64,000 bases of DNA from Anaerolineae bacterium (GCA_022824365.1 JAJEAA010000012.1:1-64000); one strand, 5' to 3'. Counted from the stretch's first letter, positions 51,632-59,257 are shown. Made by a program: numbers and translations. The notes: generated by a model not told the origin, from the sequence alone.

Positions 51632-53383
51632 ATGAAAAACCGGCTCTATTACGGCGACAACCTGGAGATATTGCGCAATCGGGAGTATTTCCCGGATGAG
51701 TGCGTCGACCTGATTTACCTCGACCCGCCCTTCAACAGCAACCGCAATTACAACGTGCTTTTCAAGTCGGAGAGCGGCGCCGACAGCGAAGCGCAGATCA
51801 CGGCTTTCGAGGACACCTGGCATTGGGGCGAGACGGCGGAAGCGACTTACGACGACCTCATCGTGAACGCGCCGCACAAGGTGGCGACCGCCATCGAAGC
51901 GCTGATGAACCTGATCGAGCGCAACCAGATGATGGCTTACCTGGTGATGATGAGCGCGCGGCTGGTGGAGCTGCATCGGGTCTTGAAGTCGACCGGGAGC
52001 TTGTATCTGCATTGCGATCCGACCGCGAGTCATTATTTGAAGATTGTGCTTGACACGATTTTTGGTGTTGAGAACTTTCGAAGCGAAATCATTTGGAAAC
52101 GTGCTTCTGCGCACAGTTTAGGTGCGAAGCAATGGTCAGCCGTACACGATGTGATACTAATGTATAGCTCCAGTCAATCTTGGTGCTGGAATGTGGCATA
52201 CGAGGCATATGACGAGAATTACTTGAAAAAATTCTATCGACACAAGGACGAAAGAGGCACGTATAGGATAGACAATTTGACTGGCGGGAAGGCTGGCGGC
52301 GCTGAAGCATATCAGCCTTGGCGCGGTAGAAGCCCGTATAGAGGTCGTGCCTGGGCGCTGCCGAAGTACCAGAGATTTCCAGACTGGCTAAAGGAACTAC
52401 TTCCAACAGAGCCTGAGTGGAATAAGTTAGGTATTCACGTCAAGCTCGATCACTTTGATGAGCACAAGATGATCCACTGGCCAAAAAAAGAGGACGGAGT
52501 ACCTGGCCTAAAGTCATATCTTGAAGGTAAACCGGGCAAGATCGCTGGCGACATGTGGACAGACATTAACTATTTGGTAGGCAGTGCAAAAGAGAAACTC
52601 GGATACCCGACGCAGAAGCCGGAAGCCTTGCTGGAACGCATCATCCGCGCCTCGTCGAATGCAGGCGATGTCGTGCTCGATCCTTTCTGCGGCTGCGGTA
52701 CGGCGATTGCGGCGGCGCACAAGCTGGGACGGGGCTGGATCGGCATCGACATCACGCATCTGAGCATCGCGCTGCAGAAGTATCGCCTGCAAGATATGTT
52801 CGAGTTGGTCTCGGGGGCGGATTACGAGGTCATCGGCGAGCCGGCGACGGTGGATGGGGCGCGGGAATTGGCGCAGGATTCGGCCAATGAAGGGCGCTAT
52901 CAATTCGAGTGGTGGGCGCTGTCGCTGGTGCGGGCGAAACCGGTGGGCGGGTCGGCGGGGTCGCGCAAGGGCAAGAAGGGCGCCGACCAGGGCATTGACG
53001 GCATCATCAACTTCTTCGATGAAGACGAGAAAGGCAAGAAGAAGCCGCAGACGGTGGTCGTGCAGGTCAAGTCGGGCAAGGTGAATTCGGGGCAGATTCG
53101 CGACTTGAAAGGCACGGTCGAGCGCGAGGGGGCGGCGATTGGCGTGTTCATCACGCTGGAGCAGCCGACGCAGGCGATGAATAAAGAGGCGCTGGCGGCG
53201 GGCTGGTACGAGTCGCGGACCTGGGGGGCGAAGTATCGGCGCTTGCAGATTCTGACGATTGGGGATTTGTTTGATGGCGCGGGCGTGGAGATGCCGCCGC
53301 AGCACGGGACGCATCAGCGGGCGGCGCGGTGGAGGCGGGGGGATGTGAGTGAGGACGGGGAGAGTCAGCGGGATTTGATTTAG
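51632..53383 (+). CDS. DNA methyltransferase (N6/N4, beta type) fused to a PD-(D/E)xK nuclease
   Basis: 583 residues from the ATG at 51632; the frame stays open upstream only through repeats. Methyltransferase: catalytic DPPF (31-34), a variable middle region (about 140-325), then TQKPEALLERII and the SAM site Asp350-PFCGCGT. C-terminal Mrr-like nuclease: Asp456 (DQGIDGII) and Gln478-x-Lys480 (VVVQVKSGK). Together they could be a one-protein restriction-modification enzyme. The middle region, which should hold target recognition, is clearly AT-richer (about 52050-52600) than both ends, pointing to domain exchange. No separate specificity or restriction gene is adjacent. Confidence 0.9.
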   Translation: MKNRLYYGDNLEILRNREYFPDECVDLIYLDPPFNSNRNYNVLFKSESGADSEAQITAFEDTWHWGETAEATYDDLIVNAPHKVATAIEALMNLIERNQMMAYLVMMSARLVELHRVLKSTGSLYLHCDPTASHYLKIVLDTIFGVENFRSEIIWKRASAHSLGAKQWSAVHDVILMYSSSQSWCWNVAYEAYDENYLKKFYRHKDERGTYRIDNLTGGKAGGAEAYQPWRGRSPYRGRAWALPKYQRFPDWLKELLPTEPEWNKLGIHVKLDHFDEHKMIHWPKKEDGVPGLKSYLEGKPGKIAGDMWTDINYLVGSAKEKLGYPTQKPEALLERIIRASSNAGDVVLDPFCGCGTAIAAAHKLGRGWIGIDITHLSIALQKYRLQDMFELVSGADYEVIGEPATVDGARELAQDSANEGRYQFEWWALSLVRAKPVGGSAGSRKGKKGADQGIDGIINFFDEDEKGKKKPQTVVVQVKSGKVNSGQIRDLKGTVEREGAAIGVFITLEQPTQAMNKEALAAGWYESRTWGAKYRRLQILTIGDLFDGAGVEMPPQHGTHQRAARWRRGDVSEDGESQRDLI

Positions 53384-53387
53384 GTTT

Positions 53388-53416
53388 GCCACAGAGACAC
53401 AGAGGGCACAGAGAAA
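53388..53416 (+). repeat. CACAGAG-type dispersed repeat before a small gene
   Basis: GCCACAGAGACACAGAGGGC followed by ACAGAGAAA, ending two bases before the ATG at 53419. It again supplies the purine-rich leader of a gene. Confidence 0.6.
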
Positions 53417-53418
53417 AG

Positions 53419-53556
53419 ATGAATGAAAAGACGACGAAAACTGAGTTGGCGACAAAGACGGACTTGCAGGCGGTGGAAGCCACGTTGATTAAGTGGATAG
53501 TTGGTACGGGTATCGTGGTGTTTGTTGCGCTGCAAGTCCTAGTCAGGCTGACGTGA
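53419..53556 (+). CDS. 45-residue membrane protein with N-terminal helix (DUF1640-like)
   Basis: MNEKTTKTELATKTDLQAVE is followed by a hydrophobic helix (IVGTGIVVFVALQVLV). The short helical head plus a tail anchor is typical of small proteins recorded as DUF1640/CCDC90-like, which occur beside restriction-modification and other mobile genes. It lies 35 bases after the methyltransferase on the same strand, so it may be its accessory. The only purine-rich stretch before the ATG is GAGAAAAG from the repeat. A weak hairpin (CGTCGC/GCGACG, 53558-53578) follows the stop. Confidence 0.6.
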   Translation: MNEKTTKTELATKTDLQAVEATLIKWIVGTGIVVFVALQVLVRLT

Positions 53557-53605
53557 GCGTCGCAGGTAAGTCGCGACGTGAAATGTTTAAGGGATAGGCG
53601 TACCG

Positions 53606-53851
53606 CTACTCAGACTTTTTCTCGCCCAGTTTGTCGCTGGAAGTTTGTCGCCGCTTAGGATATTCGCCCTTCTCCGACGAGTCTGTTCTAGGCGTGGCAT
53701 AGGGATTGTTGGGATTATCAACGGCATACGGATGAAGTGATCCAGCACTATTGTCGTATGGATGGTAGGTGACAAAACCCCTCTTTGCAGCTTTACGTTG
53801 CCACTCTTGCCACTTTTGCTTATGCGTCTTCTTTGGCTCAATTTTCATCAT
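53606..53851 (-). CDS. 81-residue hydrophilic, probably disordered protein
   Basis: No recognised family. The N-terminus is basic and helical (PKKTHKQKWQEWQRKAAKRG), and the rest is rich in Asn, Pro, Ser, Lys and Glu with repeated NPNNPYAT-like turns, ending DKLGEKKSE. No membrane helix or cysteine. AAAGGAG sits eight bases before the ATG and overlaps the stop of the proteasome-like gene, so the pair is co-translated. It has the low GC of that gene. A substrate tag or an adaptor of the hydrolase is a possible reading, but the C-terminus is not the GG(E/Q) of Pup. Confidence 0.65.
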   Translation of the reverse strand: MMKIEPKKTHKQKWQEWQRKAAKRGFVTYHPYDNSAGSLHPYAVDNPNNPYATPRTDSSEKGEYPKRRQTSSDKLGEKKSE

Positions 53852-53853
53852 TT

Positions 53854-54540
53854 TTACTTCTCCTTTGGTAAAGAACGGGTAGATGTTTGCTGGCCAACCC
53901 CGGGGGACAGTTGGCTCTTTTCTTTCGCCTCCAATACAAATTTCTCTACTTGTTCTTTGCCGAGGTCTTTTCTGTATGGTGCTGATATAAGTGAATGAAA
54001 TACGTGTGAGGCGCCAACCCCTATCGCCCCATATCCAATAGCATCAACACACGTGGCAATACCTGGGTGCAAGATCGTGTAAATGCTATAACCAAAAGCT
54101 GACGGGCCTGCAATTAGGAACTCAACACCAATACCGTCATTCGCCAATTTCTCATCAATCTCTTGAACCATACCCGGATTCAGAGATAGTTGTGCTGCAT
54201 AATAACCATTCAGCGTCAAACCTCTTGGGCGCAGGTATCTCTGTTCAAGATTATGCAAACGAACATTACCGTAAACTTCAGCTATAGTGTTTGCAATGTC
54301 TTCTGCCAGAACAAGTTTTTCCTCGATAATCTGTGCTTGAGAACGCTGCACAATCAGATCCCCGTCGAAAACGTTGCCAGCGTGCAGCACATATGAATTG
54401 TCACCTAACTCACGAATCTTGCTAACGTCGTCGCTTTCAAATTCATAAGCCATAGGAGGAATGCCCCACGTGATCATGTGATCAGAAGCGAGCACAGCTC
54501 CCTTCCCATTGTCGAACAATGCTGCTATACAAACGGTCAT
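53854..54540 (-). CDS. proteasome-like Ntn hydrolase
   Basis: 228 residues. After Met removal Thr2 would be the N-terminal nucleophile (MTVCIAALFDNGKGAVLASD). Asp20 and Lys41 (SKIRELGDNSYVLHAG) stand where proteasome beta subunits and HslV have Asp17 and Lys33. The body follows the HslV order, with FLIAGPSAFGYSIYT and AIGYGAIGVGASHVF near the end. This suggests an independent peptidase or amidase related to HslV, Anbu and BPH. No ATPase gene (HslU, Mpa or ARC) is adjacent. Its GC is well below that of flanking genes, a sign of recent transfer. The assignment is by motif only. Confidence 0.78.
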   Translation of the reverse strand: MTVCIAALFDNGKGAVLASDHMITWGIPPMAYEFESDDVSKIRELGDNSYVLHAGNVFDGDLIVQRSQAQIIEEKLVLAEDIANTIAEVYGNVRLHNLEQRYLRPRGLTLNGYYAAQLSLNPGMVQEIDEKLANDGIGVEFLIAGPSAFGYSIYTILHPGIATCVDAIGYGAIGVGASHVFHSLISAPYRKDLGKEQVEKFVLEAKEKSQLSPGVGQQTSTRSLPKEK

Positions 54541-54603
54541 TTCAACTATCCTGTATTTTCAACGGCTAAAGGAAAGCTGAAAAGAATCTATACCTTTGCC
54601 AAA

Positions 54604-54632
54604 ATTATCTATCATTCAAGAGGCTTTTGCAA
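54604..54632 (-). promoter_or_regulatory. promoter of the Ntn hydrolase pair
   Basis: On the minus strand TTGCAA (54627-54632), a 17-base spacer, then GATAAT (54604-54609), about 64 bases before the ATG. AGGA lies nine bases before the start. Confidence 0.45.
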
Positions 54633-54778
54633 GAAATTGCTTTAGAAGAACAGTTATAGTACACATCTACTAGATATACGTAAAGGGATGTCTTTAAGTG
54701 GCAATGGGGGAAGTTAGCGAGCTATGTATAGAATGCGATTTCGCCACTTCCCTCCATTCCTCTGTGGTGAAGAAAAAC

Positions 54779-56212
54779 CTAAAGCCCCGCCCGCGCCCCA
54801 GCAAACACGGACTTCACGCTCTCCCGATCGCGCGCGAAGAGCAGACCCGCGCTGACCTCGAATGCCAGTTCGTCCGGCAGGTCCTTCACCTCGAAGGGGC
54901 GCGTCTCAGCCTTGTCCAGCCGATTCAAGGCGAAGCGCTCCCACTGCGCCAGTTCGGTATCGATGGCGGATTTCTGGGCGTCCTCAGCAGTGGCAGATGG
55001 CGGGCGACCTGGTAGGTCGCCTCTACCGGCGTCGGAGTGAATTGGGGGGTTCGCGTCCGCGCCCACCGGGGCATCGCCCCATGCCGCCGGCGGCAGCTGA
55101 AAATAGCGCTCGCGCATCTCGTTGATGCTGAGCAGCGGATAGGCGGCGCGGATCTCGGCCAGGCGCGCTTCGGTATCGGTCGGGCGGATGTCGTCAAACT
55201 CGGCGATGAGGTCGCCGGGGTAGAAGGGCAGCAGTTCGGCGCTGATCTTCTGCGCCAGGCGGACCAGCTTGGGCCAGAGCGCGCGCTCGATGAATTGGCG
55301 CTCGGCGACTTTGGCGTTGGCTTCGGTGGCGTTCTCGCTGATCAAGCCGACCGGGATGCCGAAGATATTGAGGATTTCGTCGCGCTGGGCTTTGCGCCCT
55401 TGCAGGAAATCGAGGTCGGTGTGGCTCAAGCCGATATTCTGCCATTCCATATCGCCGCCGCGCAGGAAAGCGGTCCGGCGGGCGCTGCCGCCGTAATGCT
55501 GGCGCCATTCGCGTTTGACGCGCTCGAAGTCGGTATCGCTGATGAAGTCCTTGATGCTGACGATGCCGGCCGGCACGCCCTTGTCCTGGCCGAAGGCATT
55601 GCGATTCCAGTCGGCCATGTGGCGGTCGCTGAGCACGGCGCAGCGGGCAGCTGATATGGGCGAAAGGCCGTAGAAGTCATTGCTCGGGTGCCAGCGGCGG
55701 AAGTGCAGGACTTCGATGGCGTCCAGCGGGATGTACTGCCCGTCGATCTCGTAGATGTAGCCGGCCACCACGCGCTGCGTATCGGGCACGATGCTGACGC
55801 GGTCGGGGCGCAGGATCCAGATCTCGCGCGGGGCTCCGCTCGCGTCGCCGGCGAGGAACCAATAGGCATTGCCCTGCAGCTCAAGCGAGCCGATGGTCTG
55901 TTCGAGCAGTTCGAAGCCGCTGGTCAGCGGGTTGGGATTGCCCAGCAATTGCTCGAGCGGATGATTGTTGATGCCGATGCGGCGTTCGCCCTCTAGCCGG
56001 AAGACGCGCAGAGGGACGAGGGCGGCCGCTTCCGCGATGCGGTTGATGGCGATGTAGACCCAGGGCGATTGTTCGTAGACGCGACCCGAGTTCAGGTCGA
56101 TGGGGGGACCGAGCGGGTAGCGATTGTGGGTCGCGACCGCTTCGATATGGGGCGCTTGCACCCGCAGGCGCTCTTGACGGATGTTGAAGAACTTGCTGAG
56201 CCAGTTGAACAT
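54779..56212 (-). CDS. HK97-family phage portal protein, orphan
   Basis: 477 residues from the ATG at 56212, chosen for GGAGGA seven bases upstream (the frame to 56227 adds five). Portal landmarks: PWVYIAINRIAEAAALVPLR, RIGINNHPLEQLLGNPNPL, PREIWILRPDRVSIVPD, FRRWHPSNDFYGLSPISAA and FGIPVGLISENATEANA. The portal is the dodecameric gate of tailed-phage heads. No terminase, protease or capsid gene is beside it, so it is a lone survivor or a domesticated gene. A GTAGGGGC repeat (55000-55029) is read through in frame near the C-terminus and encodes GRGDLPGRPP, an apparent insertion that did not break the gene. Confidence 0.88.
   Translation of the reverse strand: MFNWLSKFFNIRQERLRVQAPHIEAVATHNRYPLGPPIDLNSGRVYEQSPWVYIAINRIAEAAALVPLRVFRLEGERRIGINNHPLEQLLGNPNPLTSGFELLEQTIGSLELQGNAYWFLAGDASGAPREIWILRPDRVSIVPDTQRVVAGYIYEIDGQYIPLDAIEVLHFRRWHPSNDFYGLSPISAARCAVLSDRHMADWNRNAFGQDKGVPAGIVSIKDFISDTDFERVKREWRQHYGGSARRTAFLRGGDMEWQNIGLSHTDLDFLQGRKAQRDEILNIFGIPVGLISENATEANAKVAERQFIERALWPKLVRLAQKISAELLPFYPGDLIAEFDDIRPTDTEARLAEIRAAYPLLSINEMRERYFQLPPAAWGDAPVGADANPPIHSDAGRGDLPGRPPSATAEDAQKSAIDTELAQWERFALNRLDKAETRPFEVKDLPDELAFEVSAGLLFARDRESVKSVFAGARAGL
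55000..55029 (-). repeat. GTAGGGGC palindromic repeat inside the portal coding sequence
   Basis: Exactly 30 bases (ten codons). On the plus strand it reads GGCGGGCGACCTGGTAGGTC then GCCTCTACC, with the CGACCT/AGGTCG arms pairing. It is the same family as the intergenic copies at 51476 and 58677. Confidence 0.65.
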
Positions 56213-56329
56213 GAGATTTTCCTCCAATGCGGTTTAGGCGCACGCTATCACAGAGCCGCGATCTATGGGAGACCATATGTTCTATTGCTGGTAAATTATA
56301 ACTTATTTCGTACCAAGAGCAGTATCAGC

Positions 56330-56575
56330 TCAGCAGCCGAAGTTCAAGGCGCGGACGATATCGACGAGGACCGGCAGATCGCACCAGAGGTTGAGCACAT
56401 CAATGACGGTCAAAGCGATACAGAAGAAGCAGATAAAGACCCCGGCCAGAAAACCGATGCCTCCCGCTATCAGCCAGCGGAGCCGGCCGCGGCGGGCTTT
56501 GCGCGCGACAAAGGGATCGTAATCGTGGTTGGGGGGTGGGGGCGGCGGAGGCGCTGGCGTCTTACGCTCTTTCAT
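56330..56575 (-). CDS. 81-residue membrane protein sharing the tail of the FHA protein
   Basis: A Pro-rich head (APPPPPPPNHDYDPF) leads to a basic segment and one or two hydrophobic helices. The C-terminus IALTVIDVLNLWCD, one different residue, then PVLVDIVRALNFGC is almost identical to the end of the FHA protein encoded just upstream, and the DNA of the two tails is likewise nearly identical (56330-56423 versus 56658-56748). It looks like a duplicated tail module that acquired its own start. No family. The ribosome site is weak. Confidence 0.6.
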   Translation of the reverse strand: MKERKTPAPPPPPPPNHDYDPFVARKARRGRLRWLIAGGIGFLAGVFICFFCIALTVIDVLNLWCDLPVLVDIVRALNFGC

Positions 56576-56657
56576 ATTGCTGCTTTTGCAGACAGTGACA
56601 TGTCGGCGCGCTGCTGGAGCCTGGCGGAAGATTGGCGATGCGCTTCACGGCGCCGGC

Positions 56658-57443
56658 TCAGCAGCCGAAGTTCAAGGCGCGGACGATATCGACGAGGACC
56701 GGCACATCGCACCAGAGATTGAGGACGTCAATGACGGTCAAAGCGATGCCGATAAAACAGACGAAGGCCAGCACGAAGAAGACGAAGCAGCCCAGGATCA
56801 ACCAGGGCGACGTGCCGCTGCTTTCTTCGCGGACGGCGTAGGGATCGTAATCGTAGCCGGGCGGGTATTGCTGTGGCGGCGGATAGCCGGGCGCTTGAGG
56901 ATAGTAGCCGGGTTGCTGTTGTGGCGCGGGCGCTTGCTCGGCATAGGCGGGATATGCCGGCTGCTGCGCGTAGGGATCGGATGTTGCGGGACTTGGCGAC
57001 GCGCCTTGCAGCCCGTAGTCGCTGGGCGGCGGCGTGTAACTCGGCGGTGGCGCGGGCGTTTCCGCTGGGGGGAGGGGCGGCGGCGTGGGCGCGGGCGGTT
57101 CCGGTGTGGCGGGCGCAGGTACTTGCGCGCCGTGGTATAGCTCAAGGGCGAGCGTGACGGTTTCGCCCAAGCCGATCATATCGCCGTTTTGCAGCGGCGT
57201 GACGCCGGAGACGCGCTTGCCATTGACGAAGGTGCCGTTGGTGGAGCCGAGGTCTTCGATGGTCATGGTGTCGCCGGAGCGCATGAAGCGCAGATGATGG
57301 CGGCTGGTTTCGCGGTCGTTGATGACAATATCGTTGGTGATATCGCGGCCGAGCGTGGTGACTTCTTTACTGATTTCGAAAGCCTGATTGGGTTGCGGAC
57401 CGCGGCGCACCACCAAGCGGAAGTTGTCAGTTTGCTCCATCAT
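56658..57443 (-). CDS. FHA-domain protein with Pro/Tyr-rich linker and C-terminal membrane tail
   Basis: 261 residues. The FHA domain (about 8-105) has TTLGRDITNDIVIND, ETSRHHLRF and GSTNGTFVNGK. A linker rich in Pro, Tyr, Ala and Gln (about 108-205) follows, then one long or two short membrane helices (about 212-245). The extreme C-terminus, IALTVIDVLNLWCD and PVLVDIVRALNFGC, is repeated in the downstream small gene. It should bind phosphothreonine proteins at the inner face of the membrane. No kinase gene is nearby. Confidence 0.88.
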   Translation of the reverse strand: MMEQTDNFRLVVRRGPQPNQAFEISKEVTTLGRDITNDIVINDRETSRHHLRFMRSGDTMTIEDLGSTNGTFVNGKRVSGVTPLQNGDMIGLGETVTLALELYHGAQVPAPATPEPPAPTPPPLPPAETPAPPPSYTPPPSDYGLQGASPSPATSDPYAQQPAYPAYAEQAPAPQQQPGYYPQAPGYPPPQQYPPGYDYDPYAVREESSGTSPWLILGCFVFFVLAFVCFIGIALTVIDVLNLWCDVPVLVDIVRALNFGC

Positions 57444-57637
57444 GCCCTCCTCGGTGGGCGAATGTTCTCGCCTGGCGTCAGCCTTGCCTGTTCGCTAGTT
57501 GGTCGCTGCTCGCGTCCAGGCAATTGCAGGGTTGCCCGCGTCGCGTCGGCTTCGGGCGCTAAGACACTTACCGACACATCATGCAGGATTAATATCGCAT
57601 TATACCGTGTTTTGGCAAATTTCAAGCAGTTGCGTCC

Positions 57638-58585
57638 CTATCGTTCAGGCGCGCTAGATGAGCCAGCGGGCAGCCACAAGTTCAGGAAAGCCGCGCCATC
57701 GATCCAGCGTCCGCCCGCCATAAGCTCCCAATGCAGGTGCGGTCCGCTGCTGCGGCCCGTGTTGCCGCTGCTGCCTATGACTTGCCCGGCGGCCACTTGC
57801 TGTCCGGCGGTCACGTGAAGCTCGGAGAAGTGAGCATAGCCCGAGTAGAAGCCCAAGCCGTGATCGATCAGCGCGTAATTGCCGCGGATCTCCAGGCGAT
57901 CGGCGAAGACCACACGGCCCGCCGCCAGCGCACGGATTGGAGTGCCGACGGGCGCTACCTGATCCCAGCCGGTATGCCGAGTCGCGCGCGCGCCGTTCAA
58001 GACGCGAAAGCTGCCGAAAGGCGAAGTCAACGGGCTATCCAGCGGCAGCTCGAAGCCGGATCCGTCCCAGAGCGGCTCGGCCGACGCCTCGGCTGTGAGC
58101 GCGGCCAGGGTATCCAATTCGGCTGTTTCAACGGCGGCGTCGGCCAGGTAGGCGCGATCGGCAGGCAGATCAAATTCTTGCAAGATGTAGCCGGCCGATT
58201 CAACCAGCAGGTCTTGACTGAAGCTCACCGTATTCCCGCCCTTTTGGACGACGACCGTTAGCTCATAGCTGCGGGGGGGCGCATCCATATCGACAGCGAT
58301 CAAGGCGTGCCAAGCATCGGCGCCCAGCGAGAAGAAAGGTCCCTCGACGCCGCGGAAGCGGAACTGCGCGCCACTGATGCCAGCGCCCTTTAAGCCAATG
58401 AGACCGCTGCCGCCTTGCGTCAAGGAAGCGAAGTAAACGTTGAGGGTGATGCCTGAATTGTATTGGACGCGGGATGGCAGCGGACGCGGCGCCGGTTGAA
58501 ATATCGCCGGGAGCTCGCTTTGGGCGGCGCTACCCAAGGCGAGTACACTGATGAAGCAGAGAAGCAAGAATCGGACTCTTAACAT
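57638..58585 (-). CDS. secreted M23 (LytM-type) metallopeptidase
   Basis: 315 residues. Signal peptide (about 1-21), a beta-rich N-terminal domain (about 30-165), then the M23 domain (about 195-300). Zinc ligands are visible: the His and Asp of RHTGWDQVAP and the second His of SGPHLHWEL, with the additional catalytic His in GYAHFSELHV. It cuts peptidoglycan cross-links, or serves as a LytM activator; all zinc ligands are intact, which favours a real enzyme. It is transcribed alone; no Shine-Dalgarno sequence is visible. Confidence 0.92.
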   Translation of the reverse strand: MLRVRFLLLCFISVLALGSAAQSELPAIFQPAPRPLPSRVQYNSGITLNVYFASLTQGGSGLIGLKGAGISGAQFRFRGVEGPFFSLGADAWHALIAVDMDAPPRSYELTVVVQKGGNTVSFSQDLLVESAGYILQEFDLPADRAYLADAAVETAELDTLAALTAEASAEPLWDGSGFELPLDSPLTSPFGSFRVLNGARATRHTGWDQVAPVGTPIRALAAGRVVFADRLEIRGNYALIDHGLGFYSGYAHFSELHVTAGQQVAAGQVIGSSGNTGRSSGPHLHWELMAGGRWIDGAAFLNLWLPAGSSSAPER

Positions 58586-58676
58586 TTAGCGTGGCGTCAG
58601 AATCAGGACTGAGTTATGCAATTCAGAATGTCTATTCTAGCGCTTGAGGACGTGAACTGCGAGCAAGAATGCTGCG

Positions 58677-58706
58677 TGGCGGGCGACCCAAACGTCGCCT
58701 CTACAT
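58677..58706 (+). repeat. GTAGGGGC palindromic repeat
   Basis: TGGCGGGCGACCCAAACGTC then GCCTCTACA, in the gap between the M23 and DinB genes. Confidence 0.55.
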
Positions 58707-58733
58707 CTATACTATGCGAACGCGCGTCGAAGC

Positions 58734-59222
58734 TTAGGCATCACGCTCGGCGGCGGCGCGCATTTCCGCCAGGTGACGCGTCTCGTGGGCGCCACAAGCG
58801 CGTATCGCATCAATGAGACTGTATTCTTGAAAGAATGGATTGCCGAACGGGGTCTCCATCAGCGTCAGGGGAAAAGCCAGCACCACGCCACGCAGTTGGT
58901 CGCGGACGCGTTCCCATTCGGCAAGCAGGTCTTGCCAGCTAGTATCGGCGCGGTCCCGCCGCCGCAATTCGTAGAGGTCGGAGGCCGAGGGCTGCCCGCG
59001 CAGGTCGACACTGAAGGGTTTGTCGTCAATGGCGCAATGCAGCGCGGTGATCATATCGGCTTCAATGGCGGTCAAATGGATGATCAAGTCGCGAACGGTC
59101 CAATCGGAGTCGGCGTGGACGGGCAGCGTTGAGGACAGCGTCTCGACGAATGCGCGCGCGCCTGATCGCCGCTCGTCAAGTTGGGTGATCAGGTCGCGTT
59201 TGACCTGAGCCAGGTTATTCAT
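58734..59222 (-). CDS. DinB-superfamily protein
   Basis: 162 residues, all-helical. The metal-site pattern typical of DinB/YfiT proteins is visible: a first His in RDLIIHLTAIEADM and a His-x3-His in GAHETRHLAEM, which together form a three-histidine nickel or zinc site. Such proteins often act as thiol-dependent transferases or hydrolases. The specific reaction is unknown. Upstream on the minus strand is TATAAT at 59252-59257. Confidence 0.85.
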   Translation of the reverse strand: MNNLAQVKRDLITQLDERRSGARAFVETLSSTLPVHADSDWTVRDLIIHLTAIEADMITALHCAIDDKPFSVDLRGQPSASDLYELRRRDRADTSWQDLLAEWERVRDQLRGVVLAFPLTLMETPFGNPFFQEYSLIDAIRACGAHETRHLAEMRAAAERDA

Positions 59223-59251
59223 TTGTTAATCCCCCGCCCCGCTTCATACTG

Positions 59252-59257
59252 ATTATA
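59252..59257 (-). promoter_or_regulatory. -10 box (TATAAT) of the DinB gene
   Basis: Perfect TATAAT, 29 bases before the ATG at 59222, followed by a GGGGG-containing leader. Confidence 0.45.

Noticed and set aside
7597..53416. CRISPR array
   Set aside because: The repeats are dispersed or internally degenerate, without regular spacers, and no cas gene is present.
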